The position numbers were made by a program, and so were the translations under genes. A stretch of DNA of 64,000 nucleotides. Source: Flavobacterium panici (lineage in GTDB: Bacteria; Bacteroidota; Bacteroidia; Flavobacteriales; Flavobacteriaceae). The notes under the pieces are model-generated. The model searched no databases, was not told the origin of the DNA, and saw only the letters and a list, made by a program, of their open reading frames with translations. Positions 32,935 to 41,814 of this stretch are shown here, piece by piece (within the stretch, counting starts at the first letter, position 1; every line of letters starts with the position of its first letter). The stretch is from positions 1 to 64,000 of the forward strand of contig NZ_CAIJDE010000069.1 in NCBI RefSeq assembly GCF_903819335.1, given 5' to 3'.

Positions 32935-34233
32935 ATGATAAACAGCGCTTTCAACTTTGTCAAAATCTTTATTTCTTTCCTGCTATTTTTATTTTCAATT
33001 CAATTTTCTGCTCAGGAAATAAAACCTGTCTCCAATCAGTTTTTAATGAATATAGAACTAAGGCCAAGAGTTGAATATACTTCTAACTATTTTCTTCCGC
33101 CAAACGATTCTATAGATCCTTATTTCTATACAACACAAAGAAACCGAATATCGATGTCGTATACGGCAGAAAAATGGTTAATAAAGTCTGATATACAAGA
33201 AATTCATGTTTGGGAAGAACAAAATTTAAAATCAAAAATTGGAAGTATAAATTTCTATCAATTATATTTTGAAACTAAATTCAAATCATTCAATATTCGG
33301 CTCGGAAGACAAAGTATTTTATTAGACAACGGAAGGCTTTTTTCTGACGCACCCTGGGCACAGCAAGGCAGAGCGCATGAAGGAATACGATTGATGAAAA
33401 CGGCAAAACATTTCTCTAATGATTTTTTCTTTTTGTTTACCCGAAAATACGGAAATGAATTTGACCCGGCCTACTCTCCCGTGGCTTCTAATAAATACAA
33501 ATATTTAGCCGTCAATAATTTCAATTATAATTTTGACAATGGATTTTCTTTTAATTCATTGAATGTATTCGATTTATTTGAAAATCCTGCATCTGGAAAT
33601 AGGTACGGGCGCGCCACATCTGGAGGAAGAATTGAATATAAAAGCAATAACTGGTATTATACATTAAATTCTTATTTGCAATTTGGACGAACATCTCAAG
33701 GCAAGAAATTGTTTGCCTATTATTTTCAGCCGGAAATTCGCTTTTCTTTCAATACAGCAATATTGCGTTTAGGTGCAGAAATAATCAGCGGAAACCGTTC
33801 ACAATTACCTGCAGATGAATCAGAAAGTTTTGATGTGCTTTATGGCGTGACATGGAAATTTAACGGAAATATGAATGTATTTACCCGTTTTCCGGCAGAT
33901 GTTGGTGGCAAAGGTTTAGTAAATCCGTATTTATTTGCTTCATTTCCTTTAACTGATAAACTTTCTGTTCGTTCTGATTTTCATCTTTTTTACAATCAAT
34001 TTCCCTTAAAAAATGATGAAGGGCAAAATGTAAAAAAGTTCCTTGGATTTGAAAATGATCTTTCATTAAAATATACTCCAATAAAACAATTAGAAATTAA
34101 TTATGCATTTTCGTGGTACAGTTCAACAAATGCGATGCAGCATCTTCCTAAAATTCAGGATGAAAATAAACTCGCATTTTGGAGTTATTTAATGGTTTCC
34201 TATTCTTTTAATGCCGTAAATACGAAGCATTAA
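32935..34233 (+). CDS. Alginate-export-type outer-membrane porin
   Basis: 432 residues. Signal peptide about 1-27 (ISFLLFLFSIQFSAQ). The mature part has repeating amphipathic beta strands, LRPRVEYTSNYF at its start, RNRISMSYTAEKWLIKSDIQE and NIRLGRQSILLDNGRLF, characteristic of the alginate_exp/OprD-like 16-18-strand barrels. It is predicted to be an outer-membrane channel; the name does not mean alginate is the substrate. The upstream TATATTAG is a near match to the -7 box. Confidence 0.75.
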   Translation: MINSAFNFVKIFISFLLFLFSIQFSAQEIKPVSNQFLMNIELRPRVEYTSNYFLPPNDSIDPYFYTTQRNRISMSYTAEKWLIKSDIQEIHVWEEQNLKSKIGSINFYQLYFETKFKSFNIRLGRQSILLDNGRLFSDAPWAQQGRAHEGIRLMKTAKHFSNDFFFLFTRKYGNEFDPAYSPVASNKYKYLAVNNFNYNFDNGFSFNSLNVFDLFENPASGNRYGRATSGGRIEYKSNNWYYTLNSYLQFGRTSQGKKLFAYYFQPEIRFSFNTAILRLGAEIISGNRSQLPADESESFDVLYGVTWKFNGNMNVFTRFPADVGGKGLVNPYLFASFPLTDKLSVRSDFHLFYNQFPLKNDEGQNVKKFLGFENDLSLKYTPIKQLEINYAFSWYSSTNAMQHLPKIQDENKLAFWSYLMVSYSFNAVNTKH

Positions 34234-34271
34234 GAATAAATAGTACTTTTGAATTACTTATTAAAAGTAAA

Positions 34272-35036
34272 ATGACTTTATTAATTCAATCAGCTTTACC
34301 GGATAATTCTATTTCGCATTTTGTTCACAGCTTTTGGATGTTTGAGAACAATACTGGGAAAGAAATTCCGTCAACTATTTTGCCCAACGCAATGGTTGAT
34401 TTTGCGGTTATGAATTCAAATGCTGATAATTGGCAAAAAACGATTCGGGGTTTAGATACAATTCCGAGTCAGATTATAATTCCTATTGGAACAAAAATGT
34501 TTTCTATTGGTTTTAAATTGCTTGCGGTTGAATATTTATTTGGAGATTCTATCAAAGATGTTTTAAATGATGATAAAATTATTTCAGACGAAATCTGGCA
34601 GTTTGAAGCTGAGGATTTAAAAACTCTTGAGAATTTTTGCAGTAAAGCAACCCAAATAATAAACAGCATTACAACATCAGATATTGACAACCGAAAAAGA
34701 AAATTATTTGAGCTTATTTATTCTTCAAAAGGATCGATAAGCGTTAAGGAACTATCTGAAAACGTGTTTTGGAGCAGCCGCCAGATTAATCGTTACTTCA
34801 ATCAGCAATTTGGTATTTCGTTAAAAGCTTACTGCAATATTCTGCGCTTTGGTTCTTCATTTAAACCTATCAGCGAAGGCATACTTTTTCCCGATCAAAA
34901 CTTCACAGATCAAAATCATTTTATCAAAGAAATTAAGAAATACTCCGGCGTTACGCCAAAAGAATTGAGTAAAAACAAAGACAATCGTTTTATGGATATC
35001 GTGGCAATTAAAAAAATGAATACCAAAAACGACTGA
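34272..35036 (+). CDS. AraC-family regulator (DUF6597-type N-terminus)
   Basis: 254 residues. The N-terminal beta domain (PDNSISHFVHSFWMFEN, about 9-25) resembles the DUF6597 effector region; the C-terminal AraC DNA-binding domain covers about 150-245 (ISVKELSENVFWSSRQINRYF, HFIKEIKKYSGVTPKEL). It lies 61 bases upstream of the Tet(X)-like gene in the same direction and probably regulates it. Confidence 0.82.
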   Translation: MTLLIQSALPDNSISHFVHSFWMFENNTGKEIPSTILPNAMVDFAVMNSNADNWQKTIRGLDTIPSQIIIPIGTKMFSIGFKLLAVEYLFGDSIKDVLNDDKIISDEIWQFEAEDLKTLENFCSKATQIINSITTSDIDNRKRKLFELIYSSKGSISVKELSENVFWSSRQINRYFNQQFGISLKAYCNILRFGSSFKPISEGILFPDQNFTDQNHFIKEIKKYSGVTPKELSKNKDNRFMDIVAIKKMNTKND

Positions 35037-35097
35037 TTTTTACTATTTCATCTCCTATAGTCTTCTCAATTTTGTAACCTAATTAAACAATAAAATT

Positions 35098-36216
35098 ATG
35101 TTACTTACAAATAAAAAAATAGCCATTATTGGCGCAGGCCCGGTTGGTTTAACAATGGCAAGATTATTACAGCAAAACGGAATTGATGTTACGGTTTACG
35201 AAAGAGATAAAGACCCAAAAGCAAGAATTTGGGGCGGAACGCTCGATTTACATAAAGGTTCCGGTCAGGACGCGATGCAGAAAGCAGGATTGCTTGAAAC
35301 GTATTATAAAATGGCGATTCCAATGGGGAGAATTATGACTGATTACAAAGGAAATGTATTATTTAGTAAAGAAACTACTGAAGAAGAACAATACGACGCT
35401 CCTGAAATAAACCGAAACGATTTAAGAACATTACTAATCGACAGCTTAAAAGAAAATACAGTTGTTTGGAATAGTAAACTAACTGATATTGAAGAACAAA
35501 ACGGAAAATGGCTTTTGCATTTTGAAAACGGAAAAACGGCAGCAGCTGATTTTATTATTGGTGCAAATGGCGGTATGACTTCTATTAGAAAATATATTAC
35601 AGATGCCGAAGTTGAACTTACAGGAACGTATATGATTCAAGGCGAAGTTTCAGAATCAGAAGCTAAATCTTTAGGTTTTTATGAGTTGTGCGGTGATAAA
35701 ATTTTGATGACTTCTAACAATGGTAATTTATTGGTTGCCAATCCTAAAAACAATAATGCTTTAAGTTATAATGTCATTTTTAAAATGCCCGAAACGTTAG
35801 AAATCGATTTTCAAAATATAGAAAACGTCAAAACATTTCTTTTAAATAAACTTTCTGATTGGGGAGAATCCTATAAAGAATTATTTCGTGCCACTTCTTT
35901 CTTTACCGGACTGCCTACTAAAAAGATATCTGTAGAAAAAACATGGAAAAATAACCGCCCCTTGCCTATTACGCTTATTGGTGATGCGGCACATTTAATG
36001 CCTCCTTTTGCGGGACAAGGCGCAAATATTGGGCTTCTTGATGCTTTAATTTTATCTGAAAATATATTAAATGGAGAATTTCAAACTATTGAAAGTGCTA
36101 TACATAATTACGAAGAAAGAATGCTTGTTTATGCCAAAGAAGCGCAGCAACAAACCAGAGAAAATGAAATAGAAATGCTTAAAACGGATTTTACTTTTCT
36201 AAAATTTGTTGATTGA
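35098..36216 (+). CDS. Tet(X)-like FAD-dependent monooxygenase
   Basis: 372 residues, alignable along its length with the tetracycline-inactivating Tet(X) enzymes as I remember them: IAIIGAGPVGLTMARLLQQN, GGTLDLHKGSGQDAM, PEINRNDLR, RPLPITLIGDAAHLMPPFAG, and the C-terminal helix ending NEIEMLKTDFTF. FAD and NADPH contacts look intact. Positions equivalent to Tet(X2) Gln192 and Met215 are kept (Gln181, Met204), but Arg213, Phe224, His234, Gly236 and Ser238 become Ile202, Val213, Ser223, Asn225 and Ile227. Activity on tetracyclines is therefore uncertain. Confidence 0.82.
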   Translation: MLLTNKKIAIIGAGPVGLTMARLLQQNGIDVTVYERDKDPKARIWGGTLDLHKGSGQDAMQKAGLLETYYKMAIPMGRIMTDYKGNVLFSKETTEEEQYDAPEINRNDLRTLLIDSLKENTVVWNSKLTDIEEQNGKWLLHFENGKTAAADFIIGANGGMTSIRKYITDAEVELTGTYMIQGEVSESEAKSLGFYELCGDKILMTSNNGNLLVANPKNNNALSYNVIFKMPETLEIDFQNIENVKTFLLNKLSDWGESYKELFRATSFFTGLPTKKISVEKTWKNNRPLPITLIGDAAHLMPPFAGQGANIGLLDALILSENILNGEFQTIESAIHNYEERMLVYAKEAQQQTRENEIEMLKTDFTFLKFVD

Positions 36217-36284
36217 AAATTTACCTTTTGTGATGAAAATAATTTTATCTTAGTCAAAGAAAACTAACCTTTAAAACGAAGAAT

Positions 36285-36698
36285 ATGTCAGACTCACAAA
36301 ATCAACCAGACGATACAACTCCAAAAGTTACCGGAATTGGCGGTATTTTCTTTTTTCTTGAAAATCCGAAGGAAACTAAAGATTGGTATGCTAAAAATTT
36401 AGGATTAGAAATCAACGATTGGGGTTCGGCAAGTTTTGAATCCAGAAATCTTGATAAACCAGAGCAGATAGAATCAACGCAATGGTGTCCTTTTAAAAAA
36501 GGTGATGAATATTTTTCTCCATCAAAAAAAGATTTCATGGTGAATTACCGTGTTCAAAATATTGAAGGTCTTGTAGAAAAACTGAAAGCAAATGGCGTAA
36601 CGGTTCTTGATGAAATTGAAGCTTATGATTATGGCAAATTTGTGCATATAATGGATACTGAGGGGAATAAAATTGAGCTTTGGGAACCGGTTTATTAA
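36285..36698 (+). CDS. VOC family protein
   Basis: 137 residues. The glyoxalase fold begins after a disordered, polar N-terminus of about 15 residues: GIGGIFFFLENPKETKDWYAKNLGLE and, near the end, VHIMDTEGNKIELWEPV with the usual metal-ligand Glu. Likely a small-molecule-modifying or binding enzyme, substrate unknown. Between the Tet(X)-like gene and the AlkB-like pair; could belong to either unit. Confidence 0.82.
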   Translation: MSDSQNQPDDTTPKVTGIGGIFFFLENPKETKDWYAKNLGLEINDWGSASFESRNLDKPEQIESTQWCPFKKGDEYFSPSKKDFMVNYRVQNIEGLVEKLKANGVTVLDEIEAYDYGKFVHIMDTEGNKIELWEPVY

Positions 36699-36749
36699 TA
36701 TTTATCTATAAATAAACTCTTTTAGCCTAATCCATATTTAAATAAAATA

Positions 36750-37979
36750 ATGACCAAACCGCATACTGAAAACAGCATTTCAAAAGACAAAAACATACTT
36801 CTTGTTTTACAAGATTCAATCGACACATCATCAGAACTGGAATATTTAGTTTCTAATTTCTGCGGAAAAGTTATTAAAGACCTTTCGGAGATTAATACTT
36901 CTTTAAACAATAAAACAATTTATGTCTTTGGTGATATCAGCAGGCTTAAAAATACCAGCGGTACTTACTTTGTAATTAAAGAGTTTTCTGTTAATTATGA
37001 AGGCTTTGCAAGTTCAAATATCAAATTTGTAGAACTTGGACAAGTTCCTGTTTTGGTGAGTAACGCCGGGGTTTATTTTAGAGAAATGTTCATTGGGAAT
37101 GGTTATTTCGATAAAATCAAATCGGAGCATTTATTTCAAAATTTAACGGAGTCCAACAAAGGGTCTAAAGCTTTGAGAACCGGGATTTATTTAAGTGAGA
37201 TTTTAAAAGAAGAAACTGCGGATAAAGAAATACTGCATTTTAATCTTTTAAGATGCTCCAGTAATTTTACAGGCCCAACAGATAATTTTCGTGAAACAGA
37301 TAAGACTGTAATGAAAGCCTTAAACGAAGCGGTTAATCAGACTTTTGAAGAAAAAACGAAGGTAAATCATGTATTGGTTCAGATTTATGAAAATAAAGTA
37401 AAATCAGATGAAAATTCTAAGGAAGTAAAATCGAAAATAAAAGCACATTCTGATAAAACCAAGGATATGCCAAAAGAAGGAATTATTGCTTTTTGTACTT
37501 TCTATGATAATTCCAATTTTGACAAACTTAAACCTTCTAAAAAAGACCGATACGATTGGTGCTATAAAGAAACAAGCGGATTGACGAGGCTTCATTTTAA
37601 GTTAAAAAATACAGTTACTGATGCTTCTTTAGAAAAAGAATTCAGCGTTACTTTATATCCAAATTCAGCTTTTATAATCCCACTTTCAACAAATAGATTG
37701 TATACACATGAAATTAGGCCTTCGGCATTAAATGTAGATCAAATCCCAATTAGAATGGGATATGTTGCCCGATGCTCTAATCTGGAAGCAGTTTACACTG
37801 AAAATCAAACTTATATTAAAGAAAACGGCAGTTTAATTAAACTGGAAGAAATGACAGAAGAAACAATGATCGCTTTGCGAGATTCTTATTATGAAGAAAA
37901 TATGACCGTAAAGAACATTGAATACGGAAAAGTTCATTTTAGTATGAATGCTGGTGATTATGAAAAGCCAATATATTAA
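36750..37979 (+). CDS. AlkB-like 2OG/Fe(II) dioxygenase homologue with N-terminal extension
   Basis: 409 residues, not a named family that I recognise. The C-terminal 250 residues carry an AlkB-like motif set: His233-x-Asp235 (KAHSDKTKDM), His320 (RLYTHEIRPS) and Arg335-x5-Arg341 (IRMGYVARCS), with LYPNSAFIIPLS as the strand before the distal His. The first 160 residues (ILLVLQDSID..., IYVFGDISRL) form a separate alpha/beta-looking region. Substrate unknown: nucleic acid, protein or metabolite all remain possible. The next gene, 9 bases on, is a shorter homologue. Confidence 0.55.
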   Translation: MTKPHTENSISKDKNILLVLQDSIDTSSELEYLVSNFCGKVIKDLSEINTSLNNKTIYVFGDISRLKNTSGTYFVIKEFSVNYEGFASSNIKFVELGQVPVLVSNAGVYFREMFIGNGYFDKIKSEHLFQNLTESNKGSKALRTGIYLSEILKEETADKEILHFNLLRCSSNFTGPTDNFRETDKTVMKALNEAVNQTFEEKTKVNHVLVQIYENKVKSDENSKEVKSKIKAHSDKTKDMPKEGIIAFCTFYDNSNFDKLKPSKKDRYDWCYKETSGLTRLHFKLKNTVTDASLEKEFSVTLYPNSAFIIPLSTNRLYTHEIRPSALNVDQIPIRMGYVARCSNLEAVYTENQTYIKENGSLIKLEEMTEETMIALRDSYYEENMTVKNIEYGKVHFSMNAGDYEKPIY

Positions 37980-37988
37980 TTTCCTAAA

Positions 37989-38771
37989 ATGAAAGACTTT
38001 CAAAAGATTATCCTTCCATTCGAAAATAATTTATTTAATGAACTGCTGCATTCTGCTGATTTTGAAATCACAGGAAAAGGCAGACTCGGAAATCATTTAG
38101 TTGATGTAAAAGATAAAGGTGTTCCTATTGTGAGAACAACTACGATTTATAATATTCCTGCTAATCAATTTTCTGCATTACATCAATCCATAATAGCTAG
38201 TTTAAATGCTGAAATTGAAAAGAATAACATAGATAATTTACCCAAAGTTGATTTTAATAATGCATTAATTGAAGTTTACGATTCAAGTTATGCTACGATG
38301 AAATATCATTCAGATCAGGCTTTAGATCTGGAAGAAGACTCTTGTATTGGGCTTTTCAGCTGTTATGAAAATCCTGAAAAACTGTCTGAAAAAAACTTAA
38401 GAAAGCTTAAAGTAAAAGATAAATCGACAGATGAAGAATTTGATATTGTTTTAAATCATAATTCGGTTGTATTATTTCCGTTGTCGGCAAACACTGCATT
38501 TCTTCATAAAATTATATTAGAAGCTGTACCGAAACAAAAAACATCAGAAGCAAATAAATGGCTGGGAATTACTTTTAGAAAATCCAAAACCTTTATTCAG
38601 TTTGATGATAATAAACCTAGATTTTCTAACGGAGCATTATTAGAATTGGCAAATGAAGATCAAAAATCAGAATTTTATAAATTGAGAGGACAGGAAAATT
38701 TTACTATGGATTTTACTTATCCAAAATTATCGTATACGCTGAGTATTAGTGATACTATGCCTCCGAAATAA
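37989..38771 (+). CDS. AlkB-like 2OG/Fe(II) dioxygenase homologue, short form
   Basis: 260 residues. His107-x-Asp109 (MKYHSDQALDL), His173 (TAFLHKI) and Arg197 (WLGITFRKSK) sit where AlkB-fold enzymes have their iron and 2-oxoglutarate ligands, and NSVVLFPLSANTAF matches the equivalent strand of the upstream protein. The first Arg of AlkB's Rx5R pair is replaced by Trp191. The two genes look like an old tandem duplication. Cytoplasmic; the XRE gene follows after 20 bases. Confidence 0.55.
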   Translation: MKDFQKIILPFENNLFNELLHSADFEITGKGRLGNHLVDVKDKGVPIVRTTTIYNIPANQFSALHQSIIASLNAEIEKNNIDNLPKVDFNNALIEVYDSSYATMKYHSDQALDLEEDSCIGLFSCYENPEKLSEKNLRKLKVKDKSTDEEFDIVLNHNSVVLFPLSANTAFLHKIILEAVPKQKTSEANKWLGITFRKSKTFIQFDDNKPRFSNGALLELANEDQKSEFYKLRGQENFTMDFTYPKLSYTLSISDTMPPK

Positions 38772-38791
38772 TAGTTTAAACAATTAATTAA

Positions 38792-39334
38792 ATGAAAACA
38801 AAAGTTCAAATATTGAGAGAAGAAAAACATCTGACTCAGACTGAGCTTGCTGAAAAATCAGGGCTTTCATTGCGAACAATACAAAGAATCGAAGCGGGAA
38901 ATATTCTAAAAGGTTTTACGCTCAAAGCTTTGGCCAAATCATTTGAAGTTCAACCCGAAGATTTAATTTCAGATGCACAAGATGATCCTGAAATTAAACG
39001 GGCTAAACTCATTAATTTTTCTGCTTTGTCTTCTCTGGTTATTCCATTTGGAAATATTATTTTCCCATCTATTTTGACGTATAAATCGAAAGAACCAAAA
39101 GCAAAAGAATTAGGAAAAAGTATTTTGACAGTGCAGATTATTTACACTTTTGTTCTAGGAACTTTGATGCTTATAAGTCCGTTTATTCAGAAAGCATTTT
39201 CACTGAATTTTCCACTGTTTATTGTCTTCTTAGTGTTGTTAAAAGTTATAAATATTTATATAATTTTTAAAAATGGGATGAGTTTAACTCAAAAATCAGA
39301 TTTATATATAAAACTGAAATACAGTATCTTATAA
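38792..39334 (+). CDS. XRE-family regulator with C-terminal membrane domain
   Basis: 180 residues. The helix-turn-helix (about 5-58; LREEKHLTQTELAEKSGLSLRTIQRIE) is followed by three hydrophobic stretches (about 75-90, 108-130, 135-155), as in DUF4870-like tails. It is thus a membrane-tethered DNA-binding protein. It sits 20 bases behind the AlkB-like pair and is probably in the same transcript. Confidence 0.8.
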   Translation: MKTKVQILREEKHLTQTELAEKSGLSLRTIQRIEAGNILKGFTLKALAKSFEVQPEDLISDAQDDPEIKRAKLINFSALSSLVIPFGNIIFPSILTYKSKEPKAKELGKSILTVQIIYTFVLGTLMLISPFIQKAFSLNFPLFIVFLVLLKVINIYIIFKNGMSLTQKSDLYIKLKYSIL

Positions 39335-39421
39335 TCAATGTCGTTAAATTGACGTAAAAAAGTCATATCCGTTTTTTGATTTAATCACATTACAATTCTC
39401 AATATTGCAAAAAAAATTGTA

Positions 39422-40351
39422 ATGAAAATAATTAAAAAAATCGTGCTGGCTTTCGTAGCTCTTATTGTCCTTTCACTAATTGGCGGCTATTTTTATTTTG
39501 ACAGAAAATTTAGTCCACCGGAAAACTATCTTAAGGTTTCGGGAAATGCAGAAAACGCTTCTGTAAAATGGGTTTCAGATGAAGGAAATCCATATGCCGC
39601 TCTTCTTTTGCCTGTTGAATTAAAAGGCATAAAAAAAACATTTTATATGCAGCTGGATTTTGGTTCGCCAATAACTGTTTTCTACAAAAAATCACTACAA
39701 TCTGTTCAGGAAAAATTTCCTTCACAAATTGATTTTAAAGAAGATGTTTCATTAAACTTCAAAGTAAAGAATCTAAGTATTTCTTCTAAAAAATTTCAAT
39801 TGTTAGATTATGGTAAAAAAGCTGATTTAGACAATCCAAATTCTGTCAATATTATAGGGACAATTGGAACCGATTTATTAGAAAAAAGAATAGTTTCATT
39901 GAATTTCATAAATAACACATGCTCATTTACAGAAAATGAAATTGAAAACGGATTTACAAAATTTGAATTTAAGAAACGTAAACTTCTTTTTCCTGCAAAA
40001 ATTGAAAACCAAGATTTAAAATTGCTCTATGATTCTGGTACAAGTGGCTATGAATTGATTATAAATAAAGAAGAATGGCAAAAATACAAACTCAAAAACA
40101 GTAAATTAAAAGTAGAAAAAGGAAATTCCTGGGGGAATGTATTGACTGTGATTTCTGCTTCTGCAAATAAAAAAATGCAGTTTGGAGACACACAATTAAA
40201 AATTTCAGAAGTAACATATGTTGAAGGGGTTTCAAAAATGCAGACTTTTTTAATGAAACGCTCCGGAATGCAGGGAATGATTGGAAATAAAATCTTTTTA
40301 AATCATAAATTGATTATTGACTGTAAAAATGAAAGGTTTAAGGTTGAGTGA
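39422..40351 (+). CDS. Two-lobed retropepsin/aspartyl-protease-like membrane protein
   Basis: 309 residues. An N-terminal transmembrane anchor (about 5-26) precedes a soluble, presumably extracytoplasmic region. Two aspartic-protease-like lobes can be seen: Asp79-Phe-Gly-Ser (MQLDFGSPITVFY) with IIGTIGTDLLEKRIVSLNF, and Asp204-Ser-Gly-Thr (LLYDSGTSGYELII) with GMIGNKIFLNHKLIIDC. The first site lacks the usual Thr/Ser after Asp, so catalysis is doubtful. Family assignment is by pattern only. Confidence 0.5.
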   Translation: MKIIKKIVLAFVALIVLSLIGGYFYFDRKFSPPENYLKVSGNAENASVKWVSDEGNPYAALLLPVELKGIKKTFYMQLDFGSPITVFYKKSLQSVQEKFPSQIDFKEDVSLNFKVKNLSISSKKFQLLDYGKKADLDNPNSVNIIGTIGTDLLEKRIVSLNFINNTCSFTENEIENGFTKFEFKKRKLLFPAKIENQDLKLLYDSGTSGYELIINKEEWQKYKLKNSKLKVEKGNSWGNVLTVISASANKKMQFGDTQLKISEVTYVEGVSKMQTFLMKRSGMQGMIGNKIFLNHKLIIDCKNERFKVE

Positions 40352-40408
40352 GCTCCTTGTCTACAGAATGTTTATATTAGCAGTAGAAATCAATCAAAAA
40401 TCAATATA

Positions 40409-40768
40409 ATGGCAAATCAACTAGAAGAAGTTATTGAAAAAGCATATTCTGCATTTAACGAAAGAAACATCGACAACGCATTATCGACAATGCAGAAAGA
40501 TGTACAGTGGTCAAAAGCCTGGGAAGGCGGTTACATAAGCGGACACGATGAAATCAAGCAATATTGGACAAGACAATGGACAGAAATAAACCCAAAAGTT
40601 AATCCAGTTGGTTTTACCGAAAGAGAAAACGGAAGTCTGGAAGTCAAAGTGCACCAAAATGTAAAAGATTTACAAGGCAATTTAATGTTCGACGGATTGG
40701 TAAAACATGTTTATACTTTCCAGGACGGACTTATAAAAACTATGGATATTGAACTGGTTGAGAATTAA
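40409..40768 (+). CDS. SnoaL/NTF2-like protein
   Basis: 119 residues in the cone-shaped alpha+beta fold: EEVIEKAYSAFNERNIDNALSTM, then VQWSKAWEGGYISGHDEIKQYW and a C-terminal sheet ending in HVYTFQDGLIKTMDIE. SnoaL-like proteins range from isomerases to ligand binders; function unknown. It ends at a strong convergent terminator. Confidence 0.8.
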   Translation: MANQLEEVIEKAYSAFNERNIDNALSTMQKDVQWSKAWEGGYISGHDEIKQYWTRQWTEINPKVNPVGFTERENGSLEVKVHQNVKDLQGNLMFDGLVKHVYTFQDGLIKTMDIELVEN

Positions 40769-40782
40769 TCAAGTGAATAATT

Positions 40783-40818
40783 AAAAAAGTTCCATTATTT
40801 TTTAATGGAGCTTTTTCA
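40783..40818. terminator. Bidirectional terminator
   Basis: AAAAAGTTCCATTA pairs with TAATGGAGCTTTTT (one G-U) around a short T loop, between convergent genes ending at 40768 and 40830. Confidence 0.8.
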
Positions 40819-40829
40819 TTTCTGTATAA

Positions 40830-41225
40830 TCACATTCCCGGCCAATATAAAAAATTGAATTTATGTCCGTCAGGATCGGCAAAACCAAAGGTATAGCCTA
40901 CTTCAAAATCTTCAGGTTCCGAGAAAATTGTGCCACCAGCTTTTTTAACTTTATCAAGCCAAAGTTCTACTTCTTCTTTACTGTCTGCAGATAATGAAAA
41001 AATAATTTCATTTTCAGCATTTGTATTTGTCAATTTACCTTTTAAAGCCCACTCAAATCTTTTTGGCGTAAAAAAGTTGATTATAAAATTACTGTCTGCA
41101 AATGAAAAACTAACTAGTTCATTTGTTTCTGTTCCGTTTTGTTTGAAACCTAATGCTGTATAAAATTCAATTGTTTTTTGTATATCATTTGTTACGAGGT
41201 TTCCCCATATCATTCTAGTTTTCAT
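40830..41225 (-). CDS. VOC family protein
   Basis: 131 residues, glyoxalase fold: IWGNLVTNDIQKTIEFYTALGF at the start and FADPDGHKFNFLYWPGM at the end. Related to PhnB/lactoylglutathione-lyase-like proteins found throughout Flavobacteria; substrate unknown. Stands alone on the minus strand. Confidence 0.82.
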   Translation of the reverse strand: MKTRMIWGNLVTNDIQKTIEFYTALGFKQNGTETNELVSFSFADSNFIINFFTPKRFEWALKGKLTNTNAENEIIFSLSADSKEEVELWLDKVKKAGGTIFSEPEDFEVGYTFGFADPDGHKFNFLYWPGM

Positions 41226-41341
41226 AACTTTAGTTTTTAATTAGATAAATAAAGTTAAGGAATTAAAATAAGCATTTATACCGCTTTTTATAAAAAAAAC
41301 TCCAAAATAATAAGACTTTGCTGATTATATTTAGAAATAGA

Positions 41342-41752
41342 TTATTTCAAATTATTTATTAATTTTTCAAGTCTTTGCATCATTTCTTCTTTCTCTTTCA
41401 GCATTCGCTCGTATAATGCAATTTTTTCTTCGTGAAGTTTAACAAATTGATCCACTTGATTAATATTAGAATTGTAAAATACAGATGCTGGTTGCTGGCA
41501 ATTATCAAATGTATTAGAAATAATATTTATTGCTTGATCTTCATCAAAATTCTGAAACGCTTCTACAGGAATTTTCAATATACTTGAGATTTGTTTCAAA
41601 ATATTATCTTCAATTACATCTTTTTGCTCTAGCAAAGAAATTTTCTTTTGATTCCAGTCGTTTCCTAAATCAAAAGCTAATCCTTCTTGTTTTATGCCAA
41701 GCATTTCTCTAAAACGTTTTACGTTTCTTCCTTGATGTATTTTTTGTTCCAT
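41342..41752 (-). CDS. XRE-family helix-turn-helix regulator (paralogue of 185-592)
   Basis: 136 residues from the ATG at 41752 (MEQKIHQGRNVKRFREML). Helix-turn-helix at about 9-60, then NFDEDQAINIISNTFDN, then a C-terminal coiled coil (VKLHEEKIALYERMLKEKEEM). It shares its architecture and most helix-turn-helix residues with the gene at 185; the divergent linker suggests the copies separated long ago. No neighbour explains its target. Confidence 0.8.
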   Translation of the reverse strand: MEQKIHQGRNVKRFREMLGIKQEGLAFDLGNDWNQKKISLLEQKDVIEDNILKQISSILKIPVEAFQNFDEDQAINIISNTFDNCQQPASVFYNSNINQVDQFVKLHEEKIALYERMLKEKEEMMQRLEKLINNLK

Positions 41753-41814
41753 AATGAATATCAATTTTCCGAAAGCTTAAATATAAAGCCATTTGGATTA
41801 AAAATCCTGAGTTT

